Made by a program: the position numbers and the translations under genes. A stretch of 33,418 bases of DNA from Sinorhizobium terangae (lineage in GTDB: Bacteria; Pseudomonadota; Alphaproteobacteria; Rhizobiales; Rhizobiaceae), in assembly GCF_009601505.1 (NCBI RefSeq), contig NZ_WITC01000131.1, forward strand, positions 1-33,418. The letters run 5' to 3'. Below are positions 7,976-16,246 of this stretch, in pieces; position 1 is the stretch's first letter; each line of letters starts with the position of its first letter. The notes under the pieces were generated by a model. The model saw only the letters and a list, made by a program, of their open reading frames with translations. It searched no databases and was not told the DNA's origin.

Positions 7976-9001
7976 TCAGGTTTTCTTTCTGCCCTTCTGG
8001 CGATAGACGTCGACGACGACGGCGGCGACGATGATCACGCCCTTGACGATCTCCTGGTAGTAGGCGTCGACCCTGAGGAAGGTGAAACCGGACGTCATGA
8101 CGCCGAGAATCACGGTGCCGATGACGGTCCCGGTGATGCGACCGACACCGCCGGTCAACGACGTGCCGCCAATGACGGTCGCGGCAATGGCGTCGAGTTC
8201 ATACATCACGCCCATGCCGGCCTGTGCCGTCTGGGCGCGCGCCGCGGTGACGACGCCTGCAAGGCCCGCCAGCATGCCGGCGATGGCGTAGACCTTGATC
8301 AGATGCGCCTCGACATTGATGCCGGAAACGCGCGCGGCCTGTACGTTCGCGCCGATCGCATAGGTGAACTTGCCGTAGCGGGTGTAGCGCAGCGCGATGT
8401 GGAAGATCAGCGCGACGACGAGGAAGACGATGACCGGCCAAATGCCCGTGCCAATGAAGTTGAACTGGTCGGTGAGACCGGAGACCGGCTGGCCCTTGGT
8501 GTACCACTTGGAGACGCCGCGCGCCGAGACCATCATGCCGAGCGTGGCGATGAAGGGCGGGATCTTGGTCTTGGCGATGAGCTGCCCGTTGATATAGCCG
8601 GCCACAAGGCCGATGCCGACACCGAGGCCGATCGGCACGATTGCCGGAAGGTCGGTGAGCGATGGATAAAGTGCCCGTGGCCAGGTGGATGCCTGCGCGA
8701 CGCTCGCCGAGATCATCGCGGTCATGCCAACGACCGATCCCGATGAGAGGTCAATGCCGCCTGTAATGATCACCTGCGTTACGCCGACGGCGATGATGCC
8801 GATCACCGAGACCTGCAGGATCATGATCGTCAGTCGCTGGGAGTTCATCAGGAAGCTCTGGCCGACAAACATCCAGCCTAGAATTTCGTAGACGAGGGCG
8901 ATCCCAAGCAACACCAGGAAGATGTTGAATTCGGGCGGCAGGCGCCGCCTTGACCCCACAAGGGTCGTGCTCGTGCCATGTGCGGCGACATTGGTATCCA
9001 T
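7976..9001 (-). CDS. iatP: Sugar ABC permease, probable myo-inositol transporter IatP
   Basis: This 341-residue inner-membrane permease is of the ribose/galactose/inositol type (BPD_transp_2), with about ten hydrophobic segments. The family motifs ITGGIDLSSGSVVGM and IGGTSLTGGVGRITGTVIG are present. The ATG at 9001 has GGGAGGA at ideal spacing; a longer in-frame start 36 bases upstream lacks a site. It is the last of three minus-strand genes (binding protein, ATPase, permease) and begins 32 bases after the ATPase stop. The inositol assignment rests on the operon order, the resemblance of the whole set to rhizobial ibpA-iatA-iatP as I remember it, and the IolR-type box in front of the operon. 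Another sugar cannot be excluded. Confidence 0.8.
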   Translation of the reverse strand: MDTNVAAHGTSTTLVGSRRRLPPEFNIFLVLLGIALVYEILGWMFVGQSFLMNSQRLTIMILQVSVIGIIAVGVTQVIITGGIDLSSGSVVGMTAMISASVAQASTWPRALYPSLTDLPAIVPIGLGVGIGLVAGYINGQLIAKTKIPPFIATLGMMVSARGVSKWYTKGQPVSGLTDQFNFIGTGIWPVIVFLVVALIFHIALRYTRYGKFTYAIGANVQAARVSGINVEAHLIKVYAIAGMLAGLAGVVTAARAQTAQAGMGVMYELDAIAATVIGGTSLTGGVGRITGTVIGTVILGVMTSGFTFLRVDAYYQEIVKGVIIVAAVVVDVYRQKGRKKT

Positions 9002-9033
9002 TTTCTGTCCTCCCTGCGGTCGGCATCGCGCGC

Positions 9034-10575
9034 TCAACGCGCGGCAAGTTCCATGACCTTGATCTGGGTCGCTTCGGCTCGGTCGAGGAAGCCGGTGACG
9101 CGGCCCTCGTGCATCACCATGATCCGGTCGCTCATGCCGAGCACCTCGGGCATTTCCGACGAGATCATGATGACGGCGACGCCGTTGCGGGCGAGTTCGG
9201 TGACAAGACGGTGGATTTCCGCCTTGGCGCCGACATCGATGCCGCGTGTCGGCTCGTCCAGGATGAGAATGCGTGGATTGGTGAGCAGCCAGCGGCCGAT
9301 CAGCACCTTCTGCTGGTTGCCGCCCGACAGGTTTTCGATGCGCTCCTCAAGGTTCGGCGTCTTGACGCGCAGCTTGCGGCTCATCTCCTCGCAGGCGGCG
9401 GTGATCGCCTTCTCGCTGACGAAGCCGCGCTTGACGAACTTGTCCTGCAGCACGGCGATCTGCATGTTCTCGAGTATGTCGAGGATGAGCAGGCAGCCGG
9501 TGTCCTTGCGATCCTCCGTCAGGAACGCCATGCGGTGGCGGATCGCCGTGTTGGGGTTGTCGATCACCACCTCTTTGCCGTCGATCGCGATCGTACCCGA
9601 ACTTGCCGGTGTGACGCCGAAGAGCGTCTCGGCGACGTTCGAGCGGCCGGAGCCGACGAGTCCGGCGACGCCGAGGATTTCACCGGCGCGCACATCGAAG
9701 GAAACGTCGCGGAACACGCCATCAAGCGTGAGGTTCTTGACCGACAGCACGACGTCGCCGATCGGCACCTCCTCCTTCGGGAACATCTGGGTGATCTCGC
9801 GACCGACCATCATGCGGATGATGTCGTCGCGGGTGACGTTGCTCGACGCGTGCGTGCCGATATATTTGCCGTCGCGGAACACCGAGAATTCGTCGGCAAT
9901 CTCGAAGAGCTCGTTCATCTTGTGGGTGATGTAAACGATGCCGATGCCTTGCGATCTGAGGTCCCGGATGATCTCGAAGAGGTGCGCAACCTCGCGCTCG
10001 GTCAGCGCCGATGTCGGCTCGTCCATGATCAAGACGTCGGATTCGTAGGAAACCGCCTTGGCTATTTCAACCATCTGACGGTTGGCGACGGAGAGGTGAC
10101 GGACTTCGATCTCCGGGTCGAGGTTGATCTTCAGCCGCTCGAATAGCTTGGCGGTCATGCGGCGCATTTCGCCGTGATCGACGAAGCCGAACCGGTTCTT
10201 TGGTTCGCGTCGGATCCAGATGTTTTCCGCGACGGTCATGAAGGGCATCAGGTTCAGCTCCTGATGGATCATGGCGATGCCGTTTTCGAGCGCGTCGAGG
10301 GGCGACTGCAGACGGATGTCGACGCCCTTGAGCTTCACCTCGCCCTTGTCCGGCTGATAGATGCCGGCGAGAATCTTCATCAGGGTGGATTTGCCGGCAC
10401 CGTTCTCGCCCATGAGCGCATGGACAGTACCGCGCTTCAGCTTGAACTCGACGTCGTCGAGCGCCACGACGCCCGGGAATTCCTTGCGCACGCCTTCCGC
10501 GGAAAGAAGATATTCCGCATTCGGTATGGCGCCACTCGCACGCACGGCTGCCATGGTTGTGGGACTGAGCGTCAT
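9034..10575 (-). CDS. iatA: Sugar ABC ATP-binding protein, probable IatA
   Basis: This 513-residue cytoplasmic protein contains two tandem ATPase domains. The first has Walker A GENGAGKS (residues 56-63), a degenerate signature (LSVANRQMVEIAKAV) and Walker B (VLIMDEPTSAL). The second has a degenerate Walker A (GSGRSN), the signature SGGNQQK and Walker B (ILILDEPTRGIDVG). It powers import by the adjacent permease. The ATG at 10575 has GGGGAGG nine bases upstream. A 145-base gap with a strong hairpin (10685-10710) separates it from the binding-protein gene, a common arrangement where the binding protein must be made in excess. Family firm; inositol specificity inferred from context. Confidence 0.85.
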   Translation of the reverse strand: MTLSPTTMAAVRASGAIPNAEYLLSAEGVRKEFPGVVALDDVEFKLKRGTVHALMGENGAGKSTLMKILAGIYQPDKGEVKLKGVDIRLQSPLDALENGIAMIHQELNLMPFMTVAENIWIRREPKNRFGFVDHGEMRRMTAKLFERLKINLDPEIEVRHLSVANRQMVEIAKAVSYESDVLIMDEPTSALTEREVAHLFEIIRDLRSQGIGIVYITHKMNELFEIADEFSVFRDGKYIGTHASSNVTRDDIIRMMVGREITQMFPKEEVPIGDVVLSVKNLTLDGVFRDVSFDVRAGEILGVAGLVGSGRSNVAETLFGVTPASSGTIAIDGKEVVIDNPNTAIRHRMAFLTEDRKDTGCLLILDILENMQIAVLQDKFVKRGFVSEKAITAACEEMSRKLRVKTPNLEERIENLSGGNQQKVLIGRWLLTNPRILILDEPTRGIDVGAKAEIHRLVTELARNGVAVIMISSEMPEVLGMSDRIMVMHEGRVTGFLDRAEATQIKVMELAAR

Positions 10576-10684
10576 TCTCGTAGCCTCCCCAGTGTCCGGC
10601 TCTGGCCGAAAGTCCCGCGGCGGGCGTATACGCCTTCTTGTTGAACCCTATCGTCAGGGCTTCGTGCGGGCACTGATTTCAGGA

Positions 10685-10710
10685 GGGAGCGCGGTGTTCG
10701 CCGCGCCCCC
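10685..10710 (-). terminator. Intra-operon hairpin between binding-protein and ATPase genes
   Basis: Nine of ten positions pair between 10685-10694 and 10701-10710 (GGGAGCGCGG against CCGCGCCCCC) around a 6-base loop, ten bases after the binding-protein stop. No T-run follows, so it is more likely an mRNA-stabilising or attenuating stem than a full terminator. Confidence 0.6.
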
Positions 10711-10720
10711 AAGCGAACGG

Positions 10721-11650
10721 TCAGTTCTTCGCCTGGTACTTGTCCAGGTTTTCCTTCGTCACGAGTTCGAAGGGGATGTAGACCTTCTTTTCGACCGGCT
10801 CGCCCTTGGCGAGTTTCAGCGCGGCGTCGACAGAGCCCTGGCCCTGGCCAGCGGCGTTCTGGAATACCGTCACGTCGAGGTCGCCGGCCGCCATGGCGGC
10901 GAGCGCATCCTGGGTGGCATCGACGCCGCCGATGACGACCGAGTCCATCGAACGGCCGGCAGCCTTCAGTGCCTGGATGGCGCCGATCGCCATTTCGTCG
11001 TTGTTCGAAATGACTGCATCGAACTCGAGGCCGGCGGAGAGCCAGTTGGTGACGAGGTCGGCGCCCTGGGTGCGCGACCAGTTGGCCGTCTGCTCTTCAA
11101 CGATCTCGATGCCCTTGCACTGTTCGGTCGCAAGCACGTCATGCACGTCCTTCGTGCGCATGCGGGCGGCCTGGTTGGAAAGCTCGCCCATCATGACGAC
11201 AGCCTTGCCCTTGCCGCCGAGCAACTTGCAGATCTCCTGGGTTTCCAGCGTGCCGGATTCCTGTTCGTTCGAGGCAACGAAGGCCTGCTTTTCCGGCAGG
11301 GTGTCGACGTTGACGGGTTCGCGGTTGACATAGACTAGCGGAACACCGGCATCGGCCGCGATCTTCGACATGGCGGCGGTCGCGTCGGTATCGACCGGGT
11401 TGACGATGATGGCGTCGACGCCGGCGGCGATGAAGTTCTGGATCTGGCTCTGCTGCTTCGCGACGTCGTTCTGCGCGTCTTCGATCTGCAGTTCGACGCC
11501 ATTGAGCGTCTTGGCGTAATCGGACATGCCGTTGCGCAGAACCGTCAGGAAGTTGTCGTCGAACAGCGCCATCGACACACCGATTGTCTCGGCATGCGCA
11601 GCCGTCGACATCATGACGGCCATGGCGGCGCCCAGCACAAATTTCTTCAT
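10721..11650 (-). CDS. ibpA: Sugar-binding protein, probable myo-inositol-binding IbpA
   Basis: This 309-residue periplasmic binding protein (Peripl_BP_4) has a Sec signal peptide at residues 1-20, cleaved after AHA. Characteristic segments are GVSMALFDDNFLTVLRNGM, IIVNPVDTDAT, VYVNREP, and VISNNDEMAIGAIQAL. It should bind a cyclitol or sugar and pass it to the downstream ATPase and permease. The ATG at 11650 is preceded by GGAGGAGAG. It is the first gene of its operon; a GGAA-N6-TTCC palindrome lies about 150 bases upstream, matching the reported S. meliloti IolR motif. An IolI-like gene follows upstream on the same strand. The inositol call is a recollection of the rhizobial ibpA-iatA-iatP locus plus this context; ribose or galactose remain alternatives. 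Confidence 0.82.
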   Translation of the reverse strand: MKKFVLGAAMAVMMSTAAHAETIGVSMALFDDNFLTVLRNGMSDYAKTLNGVELQIEDAQNDVAKQQSQIQNFIAAGVDAIIVNPVDTDATAAMSKIAADAGVPLVYVNREPVNVDTLPEKQAFVASNEQESGTLETQEICKLLGGKGKAVVMMGELSNQAARMRTKDVHDVLATEQCKGIEIVEEQTANWSRTQGADLVTNWLSAGLEFDAVISNNDEMAIGAIQALKAAGRSMDSVVIGGVDATQDALAAMAAGDLDVTVFQNAAGQGQGSVDAALKLAKGEPVEKKVYIPFELVTKENLDKYQAKN

Positions 11651-11800
11651 TTCTCTCTCCTCCACATTCGGTGCCCGGCGACACCTTCTCCAGCCGGAAG
11701 CGCGACCTTTCGCAAGATCGCGCCCATCTCGAACCGAAAGCCGTACTCCCGCTGCTCTTTCGGTCAAAACGGAATAAACGAACCACTAAATTGCCATTAC

Positions 11801-11814
11801 GGAATATGTATTCC
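11801..11814. promoter_or_regulatory. IolR-type box upstream of the ibpA-like operon
   Basis: GGAATATGTATTCC fits GGAA-N6-TTCC, and its inner bases are also symmetrical (TA..TA). The following ATTTTA is shared with the box at 12745. It sits 151 bases upstream of the binding-protein start. IolR binding is inferred from the motif reported for S. meliloti. Confidence 0.7.
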
Positions 11815-11887
11815 ATTTTATCCGGACGCCGTCAAGCCTGTCCTGCGGCGCCCGAGCCATTTTCGGTGTTCTCCTGCGAGTGGATGA

Positions 11888-12700
11888 TCAGGCCTTGGCT
11901 TGCAGATAGGCCATGCTTTCCTGAAGGGCCTTTGCTGGATCGGCGAGGTCGTGGACCGACGGCGCAAAGGGTTCGAAGGAAAACGGGCCCTTGTATCCCT
12001 GACCTTTAAGGCGGCGGATCTGTCCTGCATTGTCCAATCGGTCCTCCGCATCGACGAGAATGCGATGCGGATCGCGCATGTCGGCGACCGTAACCGCTTT
12101 GTCGCTAACGCCGGAAATATGCACGAGCCCGGTCATATCCGGGAAGAAAGCGTCCTCGCCAGCAAGATGATGGTGGAAGGTGTCGTGGACGAGACGGAAC
12201 GTCGCTTCGCCGCCGACCTCCCGGATCGCCTCGACAGATTCGGTCTTGGAGCGCAGCGAGCAGATCTCGAAGCCGAGCGGCTCGACGAGGCCAGCAATGC
12301 CCGCCGCTTCCAGCAACGGCCTCAAGGCTTTCAGCGCGGTCCTGAGATTTGCCTGGCGCTCACCGCCCTTCTGCCCGCTGCCGTCATTGACCGGCACCAG
12401 CACCAGCGCCTTGGCACCGCAGTCGCGCGCATAGGAAATAAGCGCGCGCGCTTCCGCCTCACGCTCTTCGTTCCATTCGTTGAAGCGCTGCAGGGCGTTG
12501 ATCGAGATGATCGTCAGTCCGTGCTTTTCGGCAAGCGCCTTCACTGCATCCGGGCCGGTGCCGTCGAGGATCGCGTTGCCGGAAAGATCGTTTCGAATTT
12601 CGACCGCCGACACTCCAAGCGACTTTGCGAGCGCGAAGAATGCATCAAGCGGCAGGGCGGGCGCGGCCATGTGATTGAGGGCGAAGGGAAGGGCGATCAT
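11888..12700 (-). CDS. IolI-like sugar phosphate isomerase/epimerase (TIM barrel)
   Basis: This 270-residue soluble protein of the xylose-isomerase-like TIM-barrel superfamily (AP_endonuc_2) resembles 2-keto-myo-inositol isomerase (IolI). Metal-ligand-type residues are seen in LVEPLGFEICSLRS (Glu), RLVHDTFHHHLAGED (Asp/His cluster) and FSFEPF near the end (Glu). The ATG at 12700 has GGAGGAC upstream; a longer frame starting 198 bases earlier would run through the operator and was rejected. It precedes the ibpA-like operon on the same strand, with a 237-base gap, and has its own GGAA-N6-TTCC box 45 bases upstream. That pairing with an importer suggests it handles an inositol or inosose derivative. 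The exact reaction is not proven by the sequence; another keto-sugar isomerase is possible. Confidence 0.8.
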   Translation of the reverse strand: MIALPFALNHMAAPALPLDAFFALAKSLGVSAVEIRNDLSGNAILDGTGPDAVKALAEKHGLTIISINALQRFNEWNEEREAEARALISYARDCGAKALVLVPVNDGSGQKGGERQANLRTALKALRPLLEAAGIAGLVEPLGFEICSLRSKTESVEAIREVGGEATFRLVHDTFHHHLAGEDAFFPDMTGLVHISGVSDKAVTVADMRDPHRILVDAEDRLDNAGQIRRLKGQGYKGPFSFEPFAPSVHDLADPAKALQESMAYLQAKA

Positions 12701-12744
12701 TGGGCGTGTCCTCCAGGAATGTTTGGAATGGCTTTCGTTTGATC

Positions 12745-12758
12745 GGAACATTTGTTCC
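12745..12758. promoter_or_regulatory. IolR-type box upstream of the IolI-like gene
   Basis: GGAACATTTGTTCC fits GGAA-N6-TTCC with symmetrical inner bases (CA..TG) and is followed by ATTTTAA, as at 11811. It lies 45 bases upstream of the TIM-barrel gene start, a good place for a repressor site. Confidence 0.7.
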
Positions 12759-13205
12759 ATTTTAAGTCCTGGAGCCACATTCATCACTTGGAGGGCGTCA
12801 GTCAAAGCGATAGGCGCGCACCCGTCTTGCATTTCTGCAAGATTGCATTTTGCTAATGAGGGAATCCTGTCATCCGGGGGCATCGCTGTGGGAGGCATTA
12901 GCTAGCCGCGGATCAAGTCTGCGGCGTCGGGGTGACCGCCAAGCAAAATGAATCTGGGAGCCGGCGTGAAATCGTTTGGACTGGCGCTGACACCGCCCAA
13001 ATTGCCGCCGCGCACTTCCGATAATCCAGGCATGAGCGAGTGACGCCTGCGGGGTAGAGAACTAAATTGCAGATACTCGAGGTAAGTGGCCGAACTGCAG
13101 CTCTCCCACCCGTTGCGGTCAATCCGGATATCGCCCAATGCACGCTACCGCTCGGCGGCTGGCGCGGTTATCATCGGCGTCCTGGATTTCACCACGGTGC
13201 CGAGA
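12759..13205. other. Gap with no confident gene
   Basis: These 447 bases hold the start of the leader of the IolI-like gene and otherwise nothing firm. A minus-strand frame near 12902-13080 contains DFTPAPRF, vaguely like the DFTPPSRF segment of choloylglycine hydrolases, with no good start signal. It may be a decayed fragment, but I do not call it. Confidence 0.4.
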
Positions 13206-13499
13206 ATGGATTTGCAGACTTTTAGAGATTCGATTGCGCAGCCAGAGCCGCCCGCCGGTTCAAGCTCCGCCCTGCAGGCGCTGTGGTGGGATGCGAAGGG
13301 CAACTGGAAAAAGGCGCACGAGCGCGTGCAGGAGCACGACGATACGGCGGATATGCGTGTGCATGCCTACCTCCATCGCAAGGAAGGCGATCAATCGAAC
13401 GCAGAATATTGGTATCGCCGCTGCGGCGTCGTGCCGCCAATCTTAACGTTTGATGAGGAATGGGAAGAGTTAGCGCAGGGACTTTTGGAGCAAGACTGA
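13206..13499 (+). CDS. Small conserved protein of unknown function
   Basis: This 97-residue soluble protein has a central pattern of tryptophans, histidines and tyrosines (LWWDAKGNWKKAHERVQEHDD; VHAYLHRKEGD; NAEYWYRRCG) and an acidic C-terminus. I recall this pattern from short conserved proteins of rhizobia and related bacteria, with no known function. It looks helical and TPR-like, so a protein-binding role is possible. I chose ATG 13206; an in-frame GTG at 13086 would add 40 residues of unrelated character. The ribosome binding site of the ATG is weak. It is followed by 236 bases containing a mosaic repeat, then the adenylate cyclase gene; whether the two are linked is not known. Confidence 0.72.
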   Translation: MDLQTFRDSIAQPEPPAGSSSALQALWWDAKGNWKKAHERVQEHDDTADMRVHAYLHRKEGDQSNAEYWYRRCGVVPPILTFDEEWEELAQGLLEQD

Positions 13500-13613
13500 G
13501 TTCTGCTCGCGCATGCTCTGGTTTCGGCGCACTGACGCTGGTTGTCGACCAAGGCCAGCCTCAAGCCAAATGGACATGGCAGCAATACGCCAGTAAAATT
13601 TGGACAATGGATG

Positions 13614-13716
13614 CTGGAGCAATTCCAGGAAAAGAGTGTAACGGTTTTCCGCCCGGATTTGCGTAATTTCAAAGAGTTAGATCAGTTCGATGTTTCGATG
13701 AAACAGTGAAATGATC
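13614..13716. repeat. Rhizobial mosaic repeat made of three hairpins
   Basis: Three stems lie in series: CTGGA/TCCAG (13614-13628), GGAAAA/TTTTCC (13628-13650), and TGTTTC/GAAACA (13691-13705) nested inside GATCA/TGATC (13680-13716). The arrangement and wording closely match an intergenic repeat I remember from many Sinorhizobium and Rhizobium genomes. It lies directly upstream of the cyclase ribosome binding site and may shape its transcript. Confidence 0.65.
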
Positions 13717-13735
13717 TAGGAAGGCGCCATTGCAT

Positions 13736-15496
13736 ATGGCCAACGAATCCATCAGACGCCGGCTTGCCGCCATTTTGGCCGCTGACGTGGTCGGTTACAG
13801 CCGGCTCATGGAACGGGACGAAAAAAGCACCCACACGCTGCTCATGGAGCGCTGGAAAGAGGTGCTGGAGCCGCTCGTCGCAACTCATCAGGGCCGCGTC
13901 TTCAAGAGGATGGGCGACGGTGTGCTTGTCGAGTTCAGCAGCGCCGTCAACGCTGTCGAATGCGCCGCAGCCCTTCAGCAAGCCATGGCGGCTGCTAACA
14001 GAGACATGCCGGAAGACCGGGCTATCGTTCTCCGCGTCGGTGTTAACCTGGGCGACATCATGGTCGAGGGCAGCGATCTCTACGGCGATGGGGTCAATGT
14101 GGCTGCCCGTCTCGAGACGCTTGCCAAGCCCGGCGGCGTGGCGATTTCGGACGGCGTCCACGAGTATGTGCATGGCCGCGTCGGCCTCGATTTCGTCGAC
14201 AGCGGCTATCACGAGGTCAAGAACATCGAGCGGCCGGTGCATGTCTGGAGCTGGTCGCCGAACGGCGCCGGCGATGCCGACAGCTCAGTCGTGGAAGCCC
14301 AACCGCGGCTTCCAGCGAAGCCTTCGATAGCCGTACTGCCGTTCGACAACATGTCCGGCGACCCGGAGCAGGGCTATTTCGCCGACGGCATCACCGAGGA
14401 TATCATCACCGATCTTTCCAAGGTTTCCGGCCTCTTCGTCATCGCCCGCAATTCCTCTTTCGCGTACAAGGGCAAGGCGCCGGACATTCGCAAGGTTAGC
14501 CGGGAACTCGGCGTCCGCTACATACTGGAAGGCAGCGTGCGCCGGGCCGCCGACCGCATCCGCATCAACGCCCAGATGATCGACGGCACGACGGGCGGCC
14601 ATCTCTGGGCCGAGCGTTATGATCGCTGTATCGAGGACATATTCGCGGTTCAGGACGAGGTCACCCGCACCATCGTCAGCGCGCTCAAGGTGAAGCTGAC
14701 GGCCGGGGAAGAGGAGCGGCGCGAGCACCGCGGCAAGGTGGATCCGGAAGCCTACGACCTGCTCGTCCGCTCGCGCCAGACCATGCTGCAACTCAGCGCC
14801 GTATCGTCAAGGGAAGCGCGCGCCATGCTGGAGCGCGTCATCGAGATCGATCCGGGGCTGGCGGCCGCCTATGCCCGGCTGTCGATCATCGCCTTTGCCG
14901 AATACGTCAACCGGTGGAACGGCGCGACGCCGGAAAATCTGGGACGGGCGCTGCAACTGGCGCACAAGGCCATCGACGTGGACGATACTGAGCCGCAGGC
15001 CCATGTCTCGCTGGCGCTCGTGCTTGCCTGGATGCGGCGCCTAGACGAGGCGGAAGCCCCGGCGGAGCGGGCCGTCGCGCTCGACCCCAATTTGGCCGAT
15101 GCCTATACCGGGCTTGGCAACATAAGGGAATTCCAAGGTCGGTACGAAGATGCCGTGGCGCTCTACACGCGGGCCCGCCGGCTCGACCCGCAATTCGATC
15201 TGTCTCTGCATTTCCTGGGGAGGGCGCTATTGAGCCTCGGGCGCTTTGACGAGGCCGAGATCGCCTTCAAGCGTCGGCTGACCCTGGCGCCGCGATCGGA
15301 CATGACGCGCTTTTATCTCGCCTGTCTCTATGGTCGAGTCGGGCGCCACGAAGAAGCGCGGCGCTATTGGCGTGAGGTGTTGGAGGTTAATTCGAACTTT
15401 TCTATCGATCACCTTAAGCGGGCTCTACCTTACCGTGACCCCGATCTGTTCGACAGGCTGGTGGGCGGTCTCCGCGAGGCAGGAGTCTCCATCTAA
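13736..15496 (+). CDS. Class III adenylate/guanylate cyclase with TolB-like and TPR regions
   Basis: This 586-residue protein has three parts. Residues 8-175 form a class III nucleotide cyclase domain with both metal-binding aspartates (D17 in ILAADVVGYSRLM, D61 in RMGDGVLVEF), a purine-specifying lysine (K58 region, FKRMGDG) and the transition-state N121/R125 pair (GVNVAARLE), so it should be active and make cAMP from ATP. Residues about 192-325 form a FlgO/TolB N-terminal-like domain (IAVLPFDNMSGDPEQGYFAD; YILEGSVRR). The rest is TPR repeats. No membrane segment is seen. Rhizobia carry many such cyclases; the TolB/TPR part probably senses a signal or partner. I chose ATG 13736, eleven bases after AGGAAGG, over TTG 13730. 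Its gene stands alone. Confidence 0.9.
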   Translation: MANESIRRRLAAILAADVVGYSRLMERDEKSTHTLLMERWKEVLEPLVATHQGRVFKRMGDGVLVEFSSAVNAVECAAALQQAMAAANRDMPEDRAIVLRVGVNLGDIMVEGSDLYGDGVNVAARLETLAKPGGVAISDGVHEYVHGRVGLDFVDSGYHEVKNIERPVHVWSWSPNGAGDADSSVVEAQPRLPAKPSIAVLPFDNMSGDPEQGYFADGITEDIITDLSKVSGLFVIARNSSFAYKGKAPDIRKVSRELGVRYILEGSVRRAADRIRINAQMIDGTTGGHLWAERYDRCIEDIFAVQDEVTRTIVSALKVKLTAGEEERREHRGKVDPEAYDLLVRSRQTMLQLSAVSSREARAMLERVIEIDPGLAAAYARLSIIAFAEYVNRWNGATPENLGRALQLAHKAIDVDDTEPQAHVSLALVLAWMRRLDEAEAPAERAVALDPNLADAYTGLGNIREFQGRYEDAVALYTRARRLDPQFDLSLHFLGRALLSLGRFDEAEIAFKRRLTLAPRSDMTRFYLACLYGRVGRHEEARRYWREVLEVNSNFSIDHLKRALPYRDPDLFDRLVGGLREAGVSI

Positions 15497-16246
15497 ATAC
15501 GAATGGGATAGACTGCGTCCTCAGCGGAGAAGTAAAGTCCGGTTATGGCCTCAGAAGGGGGCCATGCATCAATTAGCGTCTTGAGCGTTCGGGAACGAAC
15601 GCGATTGCGAAACATCATACTCAGTTGCGCCGCCTTCAACGCACCGCAGAGAAACCCAAACATTACTGGATAAAGCAGGAGTGGATGATCGGCAGCCGTC
15701 AGAGCGGACGGAGGAACGCGAGAAGACAGCCTTTGAAGCGCAGAAACGATGGCTGGGTTCGTTCGGCAGTGACCTCGATACGGAGTTCGGGCTCGATCCC
15801 TTCACAGTGTTGGTCCGCACAAACTGCCTGTACTAATACTCAAGCTTCTGCAGCCCCAGTGGCGATCTCGCGGGTGATGAGCGGGCATTGAAAGTGGGGC
15901 CCGGAGCGGTCACGATCCGACCTTGAGCGGTCGCGGTGGCCCGAAAAGGGACGTTCCGTTTTGCCTCCGGAGCCGATGCGGCACGTGAGAATCCTAAGGT
16001 TCCGACTCGGATGGCCTTGCGACACTGACCGAGCAGCAAGGCGAAGTCGGGAATCAGCAGATACGCGATCTGCGATTTCATCCACCGACGACAATTTTGA
16101 TCACGCAATGAAAGCTGATGCAACCGAAGGTACCAGGCACACGCTTTTCAAGCCCCGGTGCTCTTGTGCAACCTCCACCAGGACGCGCTTACCTCGACAG
16201 CCCGATGAGATTAGAATTGGTTTTTGAGCGGATCGAGGGAGAAACC
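15497..16246. other. 750-base gap with at most decayed fragments
   Basis: No confident gene is present. One plus-strand frame, 15681-15836, encodes 51 protein-like residues from a GTG (including FEAQKRWLGSFGSDLDTEFG) and stays open for about 30 codons upstream without a start codon, so it may be the tail of a lost gene. The stretch 15880-16200 contains only overlapping low-quality frames. The ribosome binding site of the epimerase gene closes the gap. Confidence 0.45.

Noticed and set aside
12902..13080. Minus-strand frame with a choloylglycine-hydrolase-like DFTPAPRF segment
   Set aside because: The similarity is only a few residues, with no start signal or catalytic cysteine.
15833..16123. 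Minus-strand frame of about 96 codons between cyclase and epimerase
   Set aside because: No ribosome binding site, Arg/Pro/Ser-rich composition, and an equally long overlapping frame; no reason to prefer either.
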